Origin: Petrimonas sulfuriphila
Lineage (GTDB): Bacteria > Bacteroidota > Bacteroidia > Bacteroidales > Dysgonomonadaceae
Assembly (NCBI RefSeq): GCF_051201015.1
Contig: NZ_JBPEHI010000016.1
DNA length: 64,000 nucleotides
Strand: one strand, 5' to 3'
The number at the start of each line of letters is the position of its first letter. Position 1 is the first letter of the stretch. Shown piece after piece: positions 8,043-17,399 of the stretch. A program made the position numbers and the translations under genes. A model generated the notes under the pieces. The model was not told where the DNA came from. It made no database searches and was given only the letters and a program-made list of their open reading frames with translations.

Positions 8043-8642
8043 ATGGAAGACTTGACTACGGAACAGAAAATAGCAGCAGCTGCGAGAAAAATATTCACCC
8101 AAAAAGGGTATGCGGCGACCAAGACGCGGGACATCGCGGAGGAAGCCGGAATAAACCTGGCATTGGTCAATTACTACTTCGGCAGCAAGGAAAATCTGTT
8201 CAAACAGGTTTTGAAGGAAAAATTTGAAGCTCTTTTCGGCTTGATGATGCCCGTTTTATCGGATAGAGATATTTCTCTGGATGAGAAAATCAGGCTTCTT
8301 GTCAAGAATTACACGAAATTGTTAATAGAAAATGAAGAGCTGCCCATTTTCGTGCTCAACGAACTAAGAAATAATGAAAATATATTTAACCCCATTTTAC
8401 AGCAGGCGCGGACAATATCCCAGCCAACCATAGACGAGCAGCTTCAACACAACGGTTTTGCCATTTCCACACCTGACTTTATCATGAATATCGTCAGCCT
8501 GACCATCTTTCCCTTTATCGCCAAACCCCTGTTTATCACTTCAGGAATGGTGAAAGAAGAAGATTTTTTACAATTTATCGAAAACAGGGAAAAATTGATC
8601 CCTGAATGGATTTTTGCCATCTTAAAACAATCTCAGCAATGA
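8043..8642 (+). CDS. TetR/AcrR-family transcriptional repressor
   Basis: 199 residues from the ATG at 8043; an in-frame ATG at 8001 precedes the promoter and is rejected. The N-terminus is a textbook TetR helix-turn-helix: AAARKIFTQKGYAATKTRDI, then AEEAGINLALVNYYFGSKEN. The C-terminal ligand-binding half is family-typical with no assignable ligand. It heads an efflux operon and overlaps the next gene by ATGA. The order matches E. coli cecR (ybiH) ahead of ybhGFSR, so it likely represses the exporter until a toxic compound binds. The palindrome at 7964-7989 is its probable operator. Confidence 0.9.
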   Translation: MEDLTTEQKIAAAARKIFTQKGYAATKTRDIAEEAGINLALVNYYFGSKENLFKQVLKEKFEALFGLMMPVLSDRDISLDEKIRLLVKNYTKLLIENEELPIFVLNELRNNENIFNPILQQARTISQPTIDEQLQHNGFAISTPDFIMNIVSLTIFPFIAKPLFITSGMVKEEDFLQFIENREKLIPEWIFAILKQSQQ

Positions 8643-9922
8643 AATACAGAAGATTTACATTATTTATACCGCTGTTTTTTATACCCGTGTTCACAGTTAA
8701 TGCACAATCCCTCACTATCGAAGATTGTCAGGGGATGGCTCGCGAAAATTATCCAGCAATTGCACGGTTTAATGTCATTGAAAATATCAGGAGTTTTAAT
8801 TTGGAAAACGCTAACAGAGCCTATTACCCGCAACTTTCCCTGAATGCAAAAGCAACATGGCAAAGCGATGTTACAAGGATTGATCTGGAGTTGCCTTCTA
8901 ATTTTCCTCCTCTTGAGATTCCTATTCCCGATAAAGACCAGTATCAGGTCTATGGCCAATTGAATCAGCTTATCTGGGATGGTGGAAAGGTTTCAGCGCA
9001 AAAAGAGATGATCGTCGCCAATGCCGAAGTGGAGAAACAAAAACTTGAAACCGAAATCTATTCGCTTCAGGAACGGGTCAATCAGGTTTTTTTTGGTATT
9101 TTACTGCTTAACGAACAATTGACGCAACAGGGTATCCTGGAAAAAGAGTTGCAGCGAAACTTAGAGAAAGTGCAAAGCTACGTGTTAAACGGTGTGGCCA
9201 ACGATGCCGATTTAAGCGCCGTAAAAGTGGAGCAACTAAAAACAAACCAGCAACGCATTCAAATGGAATCGGCGTTGGACAGTTATATCAAGATCCTTTC
9301 CGTTTTGACCGGACGCCGTATAGATCCGAAAACCGTTTTTGTAAAACCACCGGTAGCTGAAGTACCTGATCATGTGGTTATTGACCGTCCAGAACTGCGG
9401 TTATTTACGGCTCAGGAAAACCTGCTTAATTCACAAAAAACAGCCCTGAACGCCAGGAACAGGCCTGTTATCAGTGCGTTTGCCCAGGGCGGATACGGAA
9501 AGCCGGCATTGAACATGTTTGAAAATAAATTTAAACCGTATGTGATTGGAGGAGTGAGTTTCTCGTGGAATCTCGGCAGCCTGTATACCTACAAACAAGA
9601 GAAAAAAAGCATTGAACAGCAAAAACTGACGCTCGATTCAGAGCGTGAGACCTTTCTCTATAACCTGAACGTGCAGCTTCCGCAACAGCAAAACGAAATA
9701 AAAAAATACCGTCAAACCATGCAGGATGATGACGAGATTATCCGGCTGAGAAAGCAAATAAAAGACGCTGCGGAAGCAAAAGTGGAGAACGGAACGCTGA
9801 CGGTTTCTGATTTACTGCAGGAGATCAACGCTCTGGAAGTTGCCAGGCAGGCAAAATCGCTGCACGAAATTCAATACCTGATGTCGGTTTACAAGCTAAA
9901 ATTCACAACGAATTTAAATTGA
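8639..9922 (+). CDS. TolC-family outer membrane efflux channel
   Basis: 427 residues from the ATG at 8639, overlapping the TetR stop by 4 bp (ATGA). A signal peptide ends in TVNAQ. Two outer-membrane-efflux repeats follow, rich in heptad-type helices (for example NAEVEKQKLETEIYSLQERV and the QQQNEIKKYRQTM stretch), as in TolC alpha-barrels. It supplies the exit duct for the HlyD/ABC pump encoded behind it. E. coli ybhGFSR lacks a linked tolC, so the Bacteroidota operon is self-contained. Confidence 0.9.
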   Translation: MKYRRFTLFIPLFFIPVFTVNAQSLTIEDCQGMARENYPAIARFNVIENIRSFNLENANRAYYPQLSLNAKATWQSDVTRIDLELPSNFPPLEIPIPDKDQYQVYGQLNQLIWDGGKVSAQKEMIVANAEVEKQKLETEIYSLQERVNQVFFGILLLNEQLTQQGILEKELQRNLEKVQSYVLNGVANDADLSAVKVEQLKTNQQRIQMESALDSYIKILSVLTGRRIDPKTVFVKPPVAEVPDHVVIDRPELRLFTAQENLLNSQKTALNARNRPVISAFAQGGYGKPALNMFENKFKPYVIGGVSFSWNLGSLYTYKQEKKSIEQQKLTLDSERETFLYNLNVQLPQQQNEIKKYRQTMQDDDEIIRLRKQIKDAAEAKVENGTLTVSDLLQEINALEVARQAKSLHEIQYLMSVYKLKFTTNLN

Positions 9923-9945
9923 AAATCAATATAAACAGCAACAAT

Positions 9946-10863
9946 ATGAAGCCAACAAAACTTTTTATTTTTCCGGTTATACTTTTTCTTCTTGCTTCCT
10001 GTTCAGGCAATGACAGCGACTACGACGCCACCGGATCGTTCGAGGCCACAGAAATTATTGTGTCGGCGCAGGGAAACGGTGAAATTCTGTCGCTGGACAT
10101 TGCAGAAGGACAAACACTACAAGCCGGAGAAGTTGTGGGGCAGATAGACACCGTGCAACTTTTTCTACAAAAAATGAGCCTGGAGTCAAACGTCCAGGGC
10201 GTTCGGGTGCAACGTCCAAACATCGGTGCGCAAACAGCTGCTATTGAGAAGCAAATTCAAACGTTGCAACGGGAGCGCACCCGTACGCAGAACCTGGTTG
10301 AGGCAAACGCGGCAAATAAAAAGCAACTGGACGACATAAACGCTCAAATTGAAGTTTTACAAAAACAATTGTCGGCCCAAACCTCCACCTTACAAAAGAG
10401 CAGCGAGAATATATACGCACAAAGCTCCGCCTTGCAGATTCAGGTAGCGCAATTGGATGATTTGTTGAAAAAATGCACCATAAAAAGCCCTACTTCGGGT
10501 GTAGTGCTCAACAAATACGCCGAACGGGGTGAACTTGCCGGTACGGGATCACCGCTTTTCAAAATCGCCGACATCGACAATATGTACCTACGTGCCTACA
10601 TCACCAGCGATCAGCTATCTGGCATAAAACTTAACGATTCCGTGACCGTACGTGTGGATGCCGGAGAGGGTGACATGAAATCATACCCCGGTACCGTGTC
10701 GTGGATATCCGGAAAATCGGAATTCACGCCCAAAACGATTCAAACCAAAAATGAACGGGCAAACCTGGTGTATGCGATAAAAATTGCTGTAAAGAACGAC
10801 GGTTTTCTTAAAATTGGCATGTACGGAGAAGTTAAATTCCGGAACCTGGAGGGAAGGCCATGA
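9946..10863 (+). CDS. HlyD/YbhG-like membrane fusion lipoprotein
   Basis: 305 residues from the ATG at 9946; an in-frame TTG at 9919 is discarded because the signal sequence starts at this ATG. The lipobox LFLLASC gives a lipidated Cys at 19. A biotinyl-lipoyl-like half (SAQGNGEILSLDIAEGQTLQ), a long coiled-coil hairpin (about residues 80-165, with a Gln-rich LQRERTRTQNLVEANAANK), and the return half KCTIKSPTSGVVLNKYAERG are in the expected order. It bridges the ABC-2 permeases to the TolC protein. Its stop overlaps the next start (ATGA). Confidence 0.9.
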   Translation: MKPTKLFIFPVILFLLASCSGNDSDYDATGSFEATEIIVSAQGNGEILSLDIAEGQTLQAGEVVGQIDTVQLFLQKMSLESNVQGVRVQRPNIGAQTAAIEKQIQTLQRERTRTQNLVEANAANKKQLDDINAQIEVLQKQLSAQTSTLQKSSENIYAQSSALQIQVAQLDDLLKKCTIKSPTSGVVLNKYAERGELAGTGSPLFKIADIDNMYLRAYITSDQLSGIKLNDSVTVRVDAGEGDMKSYPGTVSWISGKSEFTPKTIQTKNERANLVYAIKIAVKNDGFLKIGMYGEVKFRNLEGRP

Positions 10864-11762
10864 TTACGGCAACAAATTTGCATAAAACGTACGGGAAGGT
10901 AACCGCGTTAAACGACCTTTCCTTTTCGGTAAACGACGGAGAAATCTTTGGTGTGATCGGGCCCGACGGTTCGGGGAAAACCACCCTTTTTCGCATTCTA
11001 GCCTCATTGTTGTTGCCTGATAGCGGATCTGCCGGAATAAATGGATGGGACTTAGTCAAAGATTTCCGGAAAATTCGTTGCATAATCGGATATATGCCGG
11101 GGAGGTTTTCGCTTTATCCGGATTTGAGCGTGGAAGAAAACCTCAAGTTTTTTGCCACCGTTTTCAATACCACCCTGGAGGAGAACTACCCGCTTATCAA
11201 GGATATTTACCAACAGATTGAACCTTTTAAGAAACGCCGGGCGGGAGCATTGTCGGGCGGGATGAAACAGAAACTTGCTCTCAGTTGCGCGTTGATACAC
11301 AAACCCGAAGTACTGATTCTTGACGAACCCACAACCGGTGTGGACCCTGTTTCCCGGAAAGAATTCTGGGATATGCTGGAGCGGTTGAAATCCGAAGGGA
11401 TAACCGTTTTGGTTTCCACGGCATATATGGACGAGGCAAGCCTATGCGACCGCATTGCGTTAATGCGCGAAGGAAGCTTTATCGCTACCGATACGCCGCA
11501 AAACATCATAAACCGTTATACAGAAACCTTGTGGACGGTACAAACTGAAAATTTATCGGCATCGTTGCACGATTTACGGGCGCATCCAAAGGTGAAAACC
11601 TGCTTTGCGTTCGGAAATGAACACCATGTTACCGTTCAGCCGGATTTACCGGTCGCCGGGCTTCAATACTATCTAAAAGAAAAAGGGTATTCAAAAGTGC
11701 AGATCAATGTTACGACGCCGACTGTGGAGGATTGTTTCATGGCGTTGACAAGTGAAACGTGA
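10860..11762 (+). CDS. ABC transporter ATPase, YbhF N-half equivalent
   Basis: 300 residues. Walker A is GPDGSGKTT (residues 34-42), the signature is LSGGMKQK, and Walker B/D-loop is LILDEPTTGVDP. The GPDG form of Walker A is typical of the first ATPase of YbhF. A C-terminal extension of about 75 residues follows the nucleotide-binding domain, as in drug-exporting DrrA-type ATPases. It pairs with the next gene, only 3 bp downstream. Confidence 0.92.
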   Translation: MITATNLHKTYGKVTALNDLSFSVNDGEIFGVIGPDGSGKTTLFRILASLLLPDSGSAGINGWDLVKDFRKIRCIIGYMPGRFSLYPDLSVEENLKFFATVFNTTLEENYPLIKDIYQQIEPFKKRRAGALSGGMKQKLALSCALIHKPEVLILDEPTTGVDPVSRKEFWDMLERLKSEGITVLVSTAYMDEASLCDRIALMREGSFIATDTPQNIINRYTETLWTVQTENLSASLHDLRAHPKVKTCFAFGNEHHVTVQPDLPVAGLQYYLKEKGYSKVQINVTTPTVEDCFMALTSET

Positions 11763-11765
11763 AGA

Positions 11766-12515
11766 ATGGAAAGTGATATTGTAATAAATGTCTCGGGATT
11801 GACGAAAAAGTTTGGCAACTTCACCGCTGTTGACCGTATCTCCTTCGATGTCCGCAAAGGGGAAGTATTTGGTTTTCTGGGTGCTAACGGCGCTGGGAAG
11901 ACCACTGCCATGCAGATGCTGTGCGGGATCAGCAAGCCTACATCAGGAAAAGGGACGGTGGCCGGATACGATATCCTGAAAGAAAACGAGAAGATAAAAC
12001 GCAGCATCGGATATATGAGTCAGCGGTTTTCGTTGTACGAAGACCTGAAAGTATGGGAGAATATACGCCTTTTTGGTGGGATTTACGGGTTGACAGACAA
12101 AGAGATAAAAGAAAAAACGGATGAATTGCTTCACCGGTTGAGGTTCGAAAGTGAACGAAACACTTTGGTTAAATCCCTGCCGTTGGGTTGGAAGCAGAAA
12201 CTCGCTTTTTCGGTAGCTGTTTTTCACACGCCTCAAATTGTTTTTCTTGATGAACCTACCGGCGGAGTCGATCCGGCCATGCGGCGCCAGTTCTGGGAAA
12301 TGATTTACGAAGCTTCCGACCGTGGGATCACGGTTTTTGTAACCACGCACTACATGGATGAAGCCGAATATTGTCACCGAGTATCGATAATGGTCGACGG
12401 AAGAATTGAAACGTTGGACAGCCCCGGCAACCTCAAGGAAATTCATCAGGCGGAAAGCATGGATGAGGTATTCCGGAAGTTGGCCAGAAAAGCGACAAGA
12501 ATGGATAATGGATAA
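11766..12515 (+). CDS. ABC transporter ATPase, YbhF C-half equivalent
   Basis: 249 residues. Walker A GANGAGKTT at residues 39-47 and Walker B FLDEPTGGVDP are intact, but the signature motif reads LPLGWKQK where LSGGQ-type is expected. In heterodimeric ATPases one degenerate signature is common, so this subunit probably works asymmetrically with the preceding one, which has LSGG. In E. coli both halves are one polypeptide (YbhF); here they are separate genes. Confidence 0.92.
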   Translation: MESDIVINVSGLTKKFGNFTAVDRISFDVRKGEVFGFLGANGAGKTTAMQMLCGISKPTSGKGTVAGYDILKENEKIKRSIGYMSQRFSLYEDLKVWENIRLFGGIYGLTDKEIKEKTDELLHRLRFESERNTLVKSLPLGWKQKLAFSVAVFHTPQIVFLDEPTGGVDPAMRRQFWEMIYEASDRGITVFVTTHYMDEAEYCHRVSIMVDGRIETLDSPGNLKEIHQAESMDEVFRKLARKATRMDNG

Positions 12516-12527
12516 TAGACAATTGAT

Positions 12528-13613
12528 ATGAAGCAATTTTTCTCTTTCGTACATAAGGAATTCTACCACATACTCCGTGACGGGCGCACCATGCTGATCC
12601 TTCTGGGAATGCCGGTTGTGCAGATTTTGTTGTTCGGATTCGCTATCAATATGGAAGTACAACATATCCGTACCGTGGTCTTCGATCCGGCACAAGATGC
12701 CGCCACACGCGATATTACCGAACGCCTTATGGCGAATCCCTATTTCCATATGCAGGGATATGTGTACTCGCCCGATGAGATAAACAAGTTGCTGCAACGA
12801 GGGGAAACGGATGTGGCCATCGTGTACGAACAAAATTTCAACGAGAACCTTGTCCATTCAAAGAAAGCTCAACTGCAGATCATTGCCGACGCATCCAATC
12901 CAAATACGGGAACCATTGTCGCGAACTACGTGACGGCAATCGTTAGCGAATATCGCCCCCACATTCCTTATCGGATTGAAGTGGAGAATAAACTGCTTTA
13001 CAATCCCGAAATGAAATCGGCATACACTTTTGTGCCCGGAATCATGGGATTGGTGCTGATGATAATCTGTGCCATCATGACCTCGATCTCCATCGTCCGG
13101 GAAAAGGAGCGCGGTACGATGGAAGTACTCCTGGCATCGCCGCTAAAACCAGGAACGGTACTGATTTCTAAAACGGTCCCTTACTTGGCACTCTCGTTCA
13201 TCAACCTGATTACCATCCTGTTGTTGTCTTATTTTGTGTTGGATGTTCCTATCCAGGGAAATTTGGCCCTGCTGATTGCCGTATCGGTTCTTTTCATTTT
13301 CCTGGCGCTCTCTCTGGGTTTGCTTATTTCTACCCTCGTACAAACACAGGTAACCGCTGTGCTTATCTCGGGAATAGGACTGATGATGCCTACTTTGATC
13401 CTGTCAGGAATGATTTTCCCCATTGACAATATGCCTGAACCGTTGCAATGGGCATCATCGGTTGTACCTGCACGTTGGTACATTGCTGCGGTGAAAAAGG
13501 TGATGATCGAAGGACTGGGATTTACCCATGTGGCAAAAGAAGTAGGTATCCTTGCCGGGATGGTTGTTTTTCTTATCGGGGCAAGCATTGCGAAAATCAA
13601 AAACCGACTTTAA
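12528..13613 (+). CDS. ABC-2 type permease, YbhS-like
   Basis: 361 residues. One N-terminal membrane helix (MLILLGMPVVQILLFGFAI), a large extracytoplasmic domain (residues about 45-175), then five C-terminal helices beginning near YTFVPGIMGLVLMIICAIM. REKERGTMEVLLASPL is the conserved cytoplasmic coupling segment of the family. Together with the next gene it makes the heterodimeric transmembrane part of the exporter. Confidence 0.9.
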   Translation: MKQFFSFVHKEFYHILRDGRTMLILLGMPVVQILLFGFAINMEVQHIRTVVFDPAQDAATRDITERLMANPYFHMQGYVYSPDEINKLLQRGETDVAIVYEQNFNENLVHSKKAQLQIIADASNPNTGTIVANYVTAIVSEYRPHIPYRIEVENKLLYNPEMKSAYTFVPGIMGLVLMIICAIMTSISIVREKERGTMEVLLASPLKPGTVLISKTVPYLALSFINLITILLLSYFVLDVPIQGNLALLIAVSVLFIFLALSLGLLISTLVQTQVTAVLISGIGLMMPTLILSGMIFPIDNMPEPLQWASSVVPARWYIAAVKKVMIEGLGFTHVAKEVGILAGMVVFLIGASIAKIKNRL

Positions 13614-13627
13614 ACAATTAAAACAAC

Positions 13628-14746
13628 ATGAGTCAACTTAAATACCTCATTGAGAAAGAGTTCAAGCAGATCAGCAGGAATGCGATTATACCCAAGATGA
13701 TCGTGCTGTATCCGGTTTTGGTACTGTTGATCTTTCCGTGGGCGATTAATTTTGAAGTGAAGAACATACAAATCCACGTGGTGGACAATGCCAGAAGTGT
13801 CTACTCCCAACGGTTGATAAACAAAATAGATGCATCAGCTTATTTTATTCTTACGGGTGTATCCACCCGTTACAACGATGCCATTGGCGATATAGAGAAA
13901 GAAAAGGCGGATATTGTCTTGGAAATTCCCGCTTCATTCGACACCGATATGGTGAAGGAGCGACGTGCTAAGGTAATGATTTCAGCAAACGCTGTAAACA
14001 GTACACAGGGGTTGTTGGGGAACAATTACCTGACGCAGATTATCAATGATTATTCGCAGGAACTTCGTACTGAACTCTTTCCGGCATCCGAACTGTCGGA
14101 TGCATCGCACATTGATGCCGTAACCGATTACCGTTACAACAAACGCCTCGATTACAAAACCTTTATGCTGCCGGCGTTTATCGTGCTCATGATGACGCTG
14201 ATATGCGGTATTTTGCCTTCACTGAACATCGTGATTGAAAAAGAGACCGGCACCATCCAGCAGATCAACGCCACGCCGGTGAGTAAATTTAATTTTATTC
14301 TGGCAAAGCTTATTCCGTACTGGATTATCGGGCTTGTTATCCTGACCCTGTCGTTCTTGGTCACGTGGGTGATTTACGGATTGCTTCCGTCGGGAAGTTT
14401 TGCCACGCTGTATATCTCCGCCGTTGTTTTCCTGCTGGGGATTACCGGATTGGGAATCATCATTTCCAACTATTCCGACACGTTACAGCAGTCGATGTTT
14501 CTGGTTATGTTTTTTATTCTGATCATTATCCTGCTCAGCGGGATGTTCACCCCTGTTTCCGCCATGCCCGGGTGGGCACAGGCTGTCGCTTATGCCAATC
14601 CCCTTACCTACTTCATCGAGATCATGCGGCTCGTATATCTGAAGGGCAGTGCATTGCCCGATCTTTTTAAGCCGTTGATGTGGCTAACCGGGTTTGCGGT
14701 GTTCTTCAATACGTGGGCGGTATTGAGTTATAAAAAACGTGGCTGA
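13628..14746 (+). CDS. ABC-2 type permease, YbhR-like
   Basis: 372 residues with the same plan as the preceding permease: N-terminal helix (MIVLYPVLVLLIFPWAI), extracytoplasmic domain, coupling segment IEKETGTIQQINATPVSKF and five C-terminal helices, including MFFILIIILLSGMFTPVSAM. The gap to the upstream gene is 14 bp, so the two are co-transcribed and presumably heterodimerise. The substrate is unknown; relatives export antibiotics and other amphiphiles. Confidence 0.9.
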   Translation: MSQLKYLIEKEFKQISRNAIIPKMIVLYPVLVLLIFPWAINFEVKNIQIHVVDNARSVYSQRLINKIDASAYFILTGVSTRYNDAIGDIEKEKADIVLEIPASFDTDMVKERRAKVMISANAVNSTQGLLGNNYLTQIINDYSQELRTELFPASELSDASHIDAVTDYRYNKRLDYKTFMLPAFIVLMMTLICGILPSLNIVIEKETGTIQQINATPVSKFNFILAKLIPYWIIGLVILTLSFLVTWVIYGLLPSGSFATLYISAVVFLLGITGLGIIISNYSDTLQQSMFLVMFFILIIILLSGMFTPVSAMPGWAQAVAYANPLTYFIEIMRLVYLKGSALPDLFKPLMWLTGFAVFFNTWAVLSYKKRG

Positions 14747-14800
14747 ATAATTGAGAATAGGCTATTGAAACAAAAGTGCAAGAAAAGTGTTATTAAAAAT

Positions 14801-15394
14801 ATGAAACAAAACATTTCCACAATCGTTATTCTTGCCGTAGTCCTGTTAACGGGAGCGGCCTGTAACCGACAAGCGAAAGAAGCTGCCGGCGGTATTCAAC
14901 AGCCTCCTAAGACAACTGTTGAAAAAACGGAGCAACTTTCGAAAAACCTTCACGACAAATTAATGTCGTCCTTCAGCCCCAACTGGGAAATGGAGGAACC
15001 GGCAGCAACCGACTACCCTCCATACTACGGTGGCTCTTTTATCGACAACGATGGAAAATTTGTGATCTGTGTGGTGAGGAATCCGGAACAGTACCGTCCG
15101 GTATTAGCCTCGATTCTTGGAACTGATGATTTTCTGACTGAACCCTGTACCTATTCTTACCGTGAAATGATGCAGGTGATGGATCGTCTCGACCAGTTCC
15201 TCAGCAATTCGTCCGTCCCGGCCGACCATCCCTTTCTAACCCGTTTTGCCGGTGCCGGTGCCGACGTTTTTGAGAACAGGGTGGTTGTTCAGTTGACGGA
15301 AATGAATGATGACGCCATACAATCCTTCAAAAAAGACATTTCCAATTCTCCGGCCGTTAAATTTGAAAAGGGAGAGGCGCCGGTTTTGATGTAA
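14801..15394 (+). CDS. Uncharacterised lipoprotein at the end of the efflux operon
   Basis: 197 residues from the ATG at 14801; an in-frame TTG at 14765 gives a non-signal-like extension. The lipobox LLTGAAC makes it a lipoprotein. The mature part is soluble and includes YYGGSFIDNDGKFVICVV, reminiscent of the small alpha/beta propeptide-like domains that precede some secreted serine proteases, but no protease domain follows. It sits 54 bp after the permease gene with no terminator between, so it may belong to the efflux operon. I do not recognise a named family. Confidence 0.6.
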   Translation: MKQNISTIVILAVVLLTGAACNRQAKEAAGGIQQPPKTTVEKTEQLSKNLHDKLMSSFSPNWEMEEPAATDYPPYYGGSFIDNDGKFVICVVRNPEQYRPVLASILGTDDFLTEPCTYSYREMMQVMDRLDQFLSNSSVPADHPFLTRFAGAGADVFENRVVVQLTEMNDDAIQSFKKDISNSPAVKFEKGEAPVLM

Positions 15395-15418
15395 GAATGA
15401 AAAGAAACCCTACTAAAA

Positions 15419-16084
15419 ATGACAGATTACAAAAATGAAGATGCACTTGTCCTTTTTTCAGGAGGACAAGATTCTACCACCTGCCTGTTTTGGGCAAAAC
15501 AAACTTTTAGAAACGTTGAAGCGTTGTGCTTTTCCTACGGACAACGGCATTCGCTGGAAGTAGAGGTTGCCCGGAACATTGCCGAAATAGCCGGTGTGTC
15601 GTTTCAGCTGCTCGATGCTTCCGTTATCTCCCACCTATCGCCCAATTCGTTAACAGACGCGTCCATTGTTATGGATGAAGAACAACCTGCCGGTTCATAT
15701 CCCAATACGTTTGTGCCGGGACGAAACATGTTATTTATCACATTTGCGGCAGCTGTCGCTTATGCAAAAAACATCAAGCATCTGGTAACAGGCGTTTCCG
15801 AGGCTGATTACAGCGGATACCCCGATTGCAGGGACACGTTTATCCATTCGTTAAACGCAACGATAAACCTTGCTATGGATAAGCATTTTGTCATCCACAC
15901 CCCACTGATGCACCGGGATAAAGCAAAAGTATGGGCACTTGCCGACGATCTAGGGGTCTTTGATATCGTAAAAAATGAAACACTTACTTGCTACAACGGA
16001 ATTAAAGCCGGGGGGTGCGGACACTGCCCCGCATGTAAGTTACGCAACCGGGGATTACAGGAATATCTTGCGGATAGAAAGTAA
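15419..16084 (+). CDS. queC: 7-cyano-7-deazaguanine (preQ0) synthase QueC
   Basis: 221 residues, full length. ATP-pyrophosphatase P-loop SGGQDSTTC at residues 14-22, the VPGRNM segment, and the C-terminal zinc cluster KAGGCGHCPACKLR define QueC. It converts 7-carboxy-7-deazaguanine plus ammonia and ATP into preQ0 for queuosine tRNA modification. queF, the next step, lies two genes downstream. queD and queE are not in the window. Confidence 0.95.
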   Translation: MTDYKNEDALVLFSGGQDSTTCLFWAKQTFRNVEALCFSYGQRHSLEVEVARNIAEIAGVSFQLLDASVISHLSPNSLTDASIVMDEEQPAGSYPNTFVPGRNMLFITFAAAVAYAKNIKHLVTGVSEADYSGYPDCRDTFIHSLNATINLAMDKHFVIHTPLMHRDKAKVWALADDLGVFDIVKNETLTCYNGIKAGGCGHCPACKLRNRGLQEYLADRK

Positions 16085-16111
16085 AACTTACCGTGTACAC
16101 AAAAATGCGCC

Positions 16112-16792
16112 ATGAAACCAGCCTGTAAATTCGTAAGCTTTTTCTTGGAAATTACTCATATTACTCGGTTTTTGATCAGTTTGTTCATTACCGGTGGTGC
16201 CTTTTTTCTGATAGAAAGAGAGGTCCCCGTTCTTTTTCGCTTAATGATTGCCTGGATTATTTTTTCGTGTGTTTTTCTAATCCTCAGTTGGATGGTTATC
16301 TTTTTGCGTCAGGTAGATCAGATTAAGAAAAAAGCGGTGGAAGATGACGGGAGTACAATATTTGTGTTCTTCATGGTGATCATCTCTTCTTTTACCAATA
16401 TTTTTATCGTTCTGTTGTTGATGATGTCCAAGGATCAAACATTCATGGAAAACCCTTTTTTCGTTCCTCTTAATGTGGCAGGTATCCTTTTGAGTTGGGC
16501 GATGATGCATACGATTTATGTCTTTCATTACGCTCATGAATATTACAATGGAACGGGAATTAAAGGCGAACGATTTACGGGAGGTCTGGACTTTCCTTCA
16601 GAGAAAAACCCCGATTATATGGACTTTGCGTATTTCTCTTTTGTGATGGGCTCTACCTTTCAGGTTTCCGATGTTTCTATTGTTTCGAAGAGAATACGCC
16701 GTATTGCACTGGTGCATGGAGTCCTGTCTTTTTTGTTCAACACTTTTGTTGTGGCTCTTACCATTAACATTATTGCGGGACTCATGAAGTGA
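16112..16792 (+). CDS. DUF1345 integral membrane protein
   Basis: 226 residues with five or six hydrophobic helices. The C-terminal signature FTGGLDFPSEKNPDYMDFAY, then FSFVMGSTFQVSDVSI, is diagnostic of DUF1345. Family function is not established. It lies between queC and queF, 27 bp after queC, where many bacteria carry a YhhQ/QueT precursor transporter; whether it has anything to do with queuosine is unknown. Confidence 0.82.
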   Translation: MKPACKFVSFFLEITHITRFLISLFITGGAFFLIEREVPVLFRLMIAWIIFSCVFLILSWMVIFLRQVDQIKKKAVEDDGSTIFVFFMVIISSFTNIFIVLLLMMSKDQTFMENPFFVPLNVAGILLSWAMMHTIYVFHYAHEYYNGTGIKGERFTGGLDFPSEKNPDYMDFAYFSFVMGSTFQVSDVSIVSKRIRRIALVHGVLSFLFNTFVVALTINIIAGLMK

Positions 16793-16892
16793 CCGTATTA
16801 TCAGAAACGCTTAAATAATAGGAGAACGGCGGATCGGATTTTCTCTTCTACAGAAAAACAGGAGAATATTTTATTTGTATTTTTTTTCGTAT

Positions 16893-16900
16893 TATATTTG
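16893..16900 (+). promoter_or_regulatory. -7 promoter box of queF
   Basis: TATATTTG, 27 nt upstream of the ATG at 16928. It shows that queF can be transcribed separately from queC. The short leader leaves no room for a preQ1 riboswitch. Confidence 0.5.
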
Positions 16901-16927
16901 AAGAATAATCGACTTACAATTGAAATT

Positions 16928-17395
16928 ATGTCTCAAACCGAAAACTTAAGCCTTCTCGGCAAAAAAACAGCATACAAGCAAGATTACGCTCCCGAGGTAT
17001 TGGAAGCTTTTGAAAACAAGCACCAAAGTAACGATTACTGGGTTACCTTTGATTGTCCCGAGTTCACGAGTTTATGTCCCATAACAGGACAACCCGACTT
17101 CGCCACCATACGGATCGATTATATTCCCGACGTAAAAATGGTAGAGAGCAAATCGTTAAAGATCTATCTGTTCAGTTTTCGCAATCACGGTGCTTTTCAC
17201 GAGGATTGTGTCAACATCATTATGAAAGACCTCATCGGGTTGATGGATCCGAAGTATATTGAAGTTACCGGAGTTTTTACTCCCCGCGGCGGCATCAGCA
17301 TTTATCCGTATGTCAACTACGGCCGTTCCGGTACCCGATACGAGAGATTGGCTGAGGAAAGACTGTTTAACCATTCGTTTCCCCTAAATACCTGA
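16928..17395 (+). CDS. queF: NADPH-dependent preQ0 reductase QueF
   Basis: 155 residues from the ATG at 16928 (MSQTENL); an in-frame TTG at 16898 lies inside the promoter. This is the short, unimodular type I QueF. The nucleophilic Cys is in FTSLCPITGQPDFATI, and the QueF motif region ESKSLKIYLFSFRNHGAFHE carries the substrate-binding Glu and His. It reduces the preQ0 nitrile to preQ1. A ThuA-like gene starts 4 bp after its stop. Confidence 0.95.
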   Translation: MSQTENLSLLGKKTAYKQDYAPEVLEAFENKHQSNDYWVTFDCPEFTSLCPITGQPDFATIRIDYIPDVKMVESKSLKIYLFSFRNHGAFHEDCVNIIMKDLIGLMDPKYIEVTGVFTPRGGISIYPYVNYGRSGTRYERLAEERLFNHSFPLNT

Positions 17396-17399
17396 AAAT

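Noticed and set aside
16793..16927. Possible preQ1 riboswitch ahead of queF
   Set aside because: The promoter box at 16893-16900 leaves only about 20 nt of leader, and no pseudoknot-like C-rich loop or A-rich tail is present.
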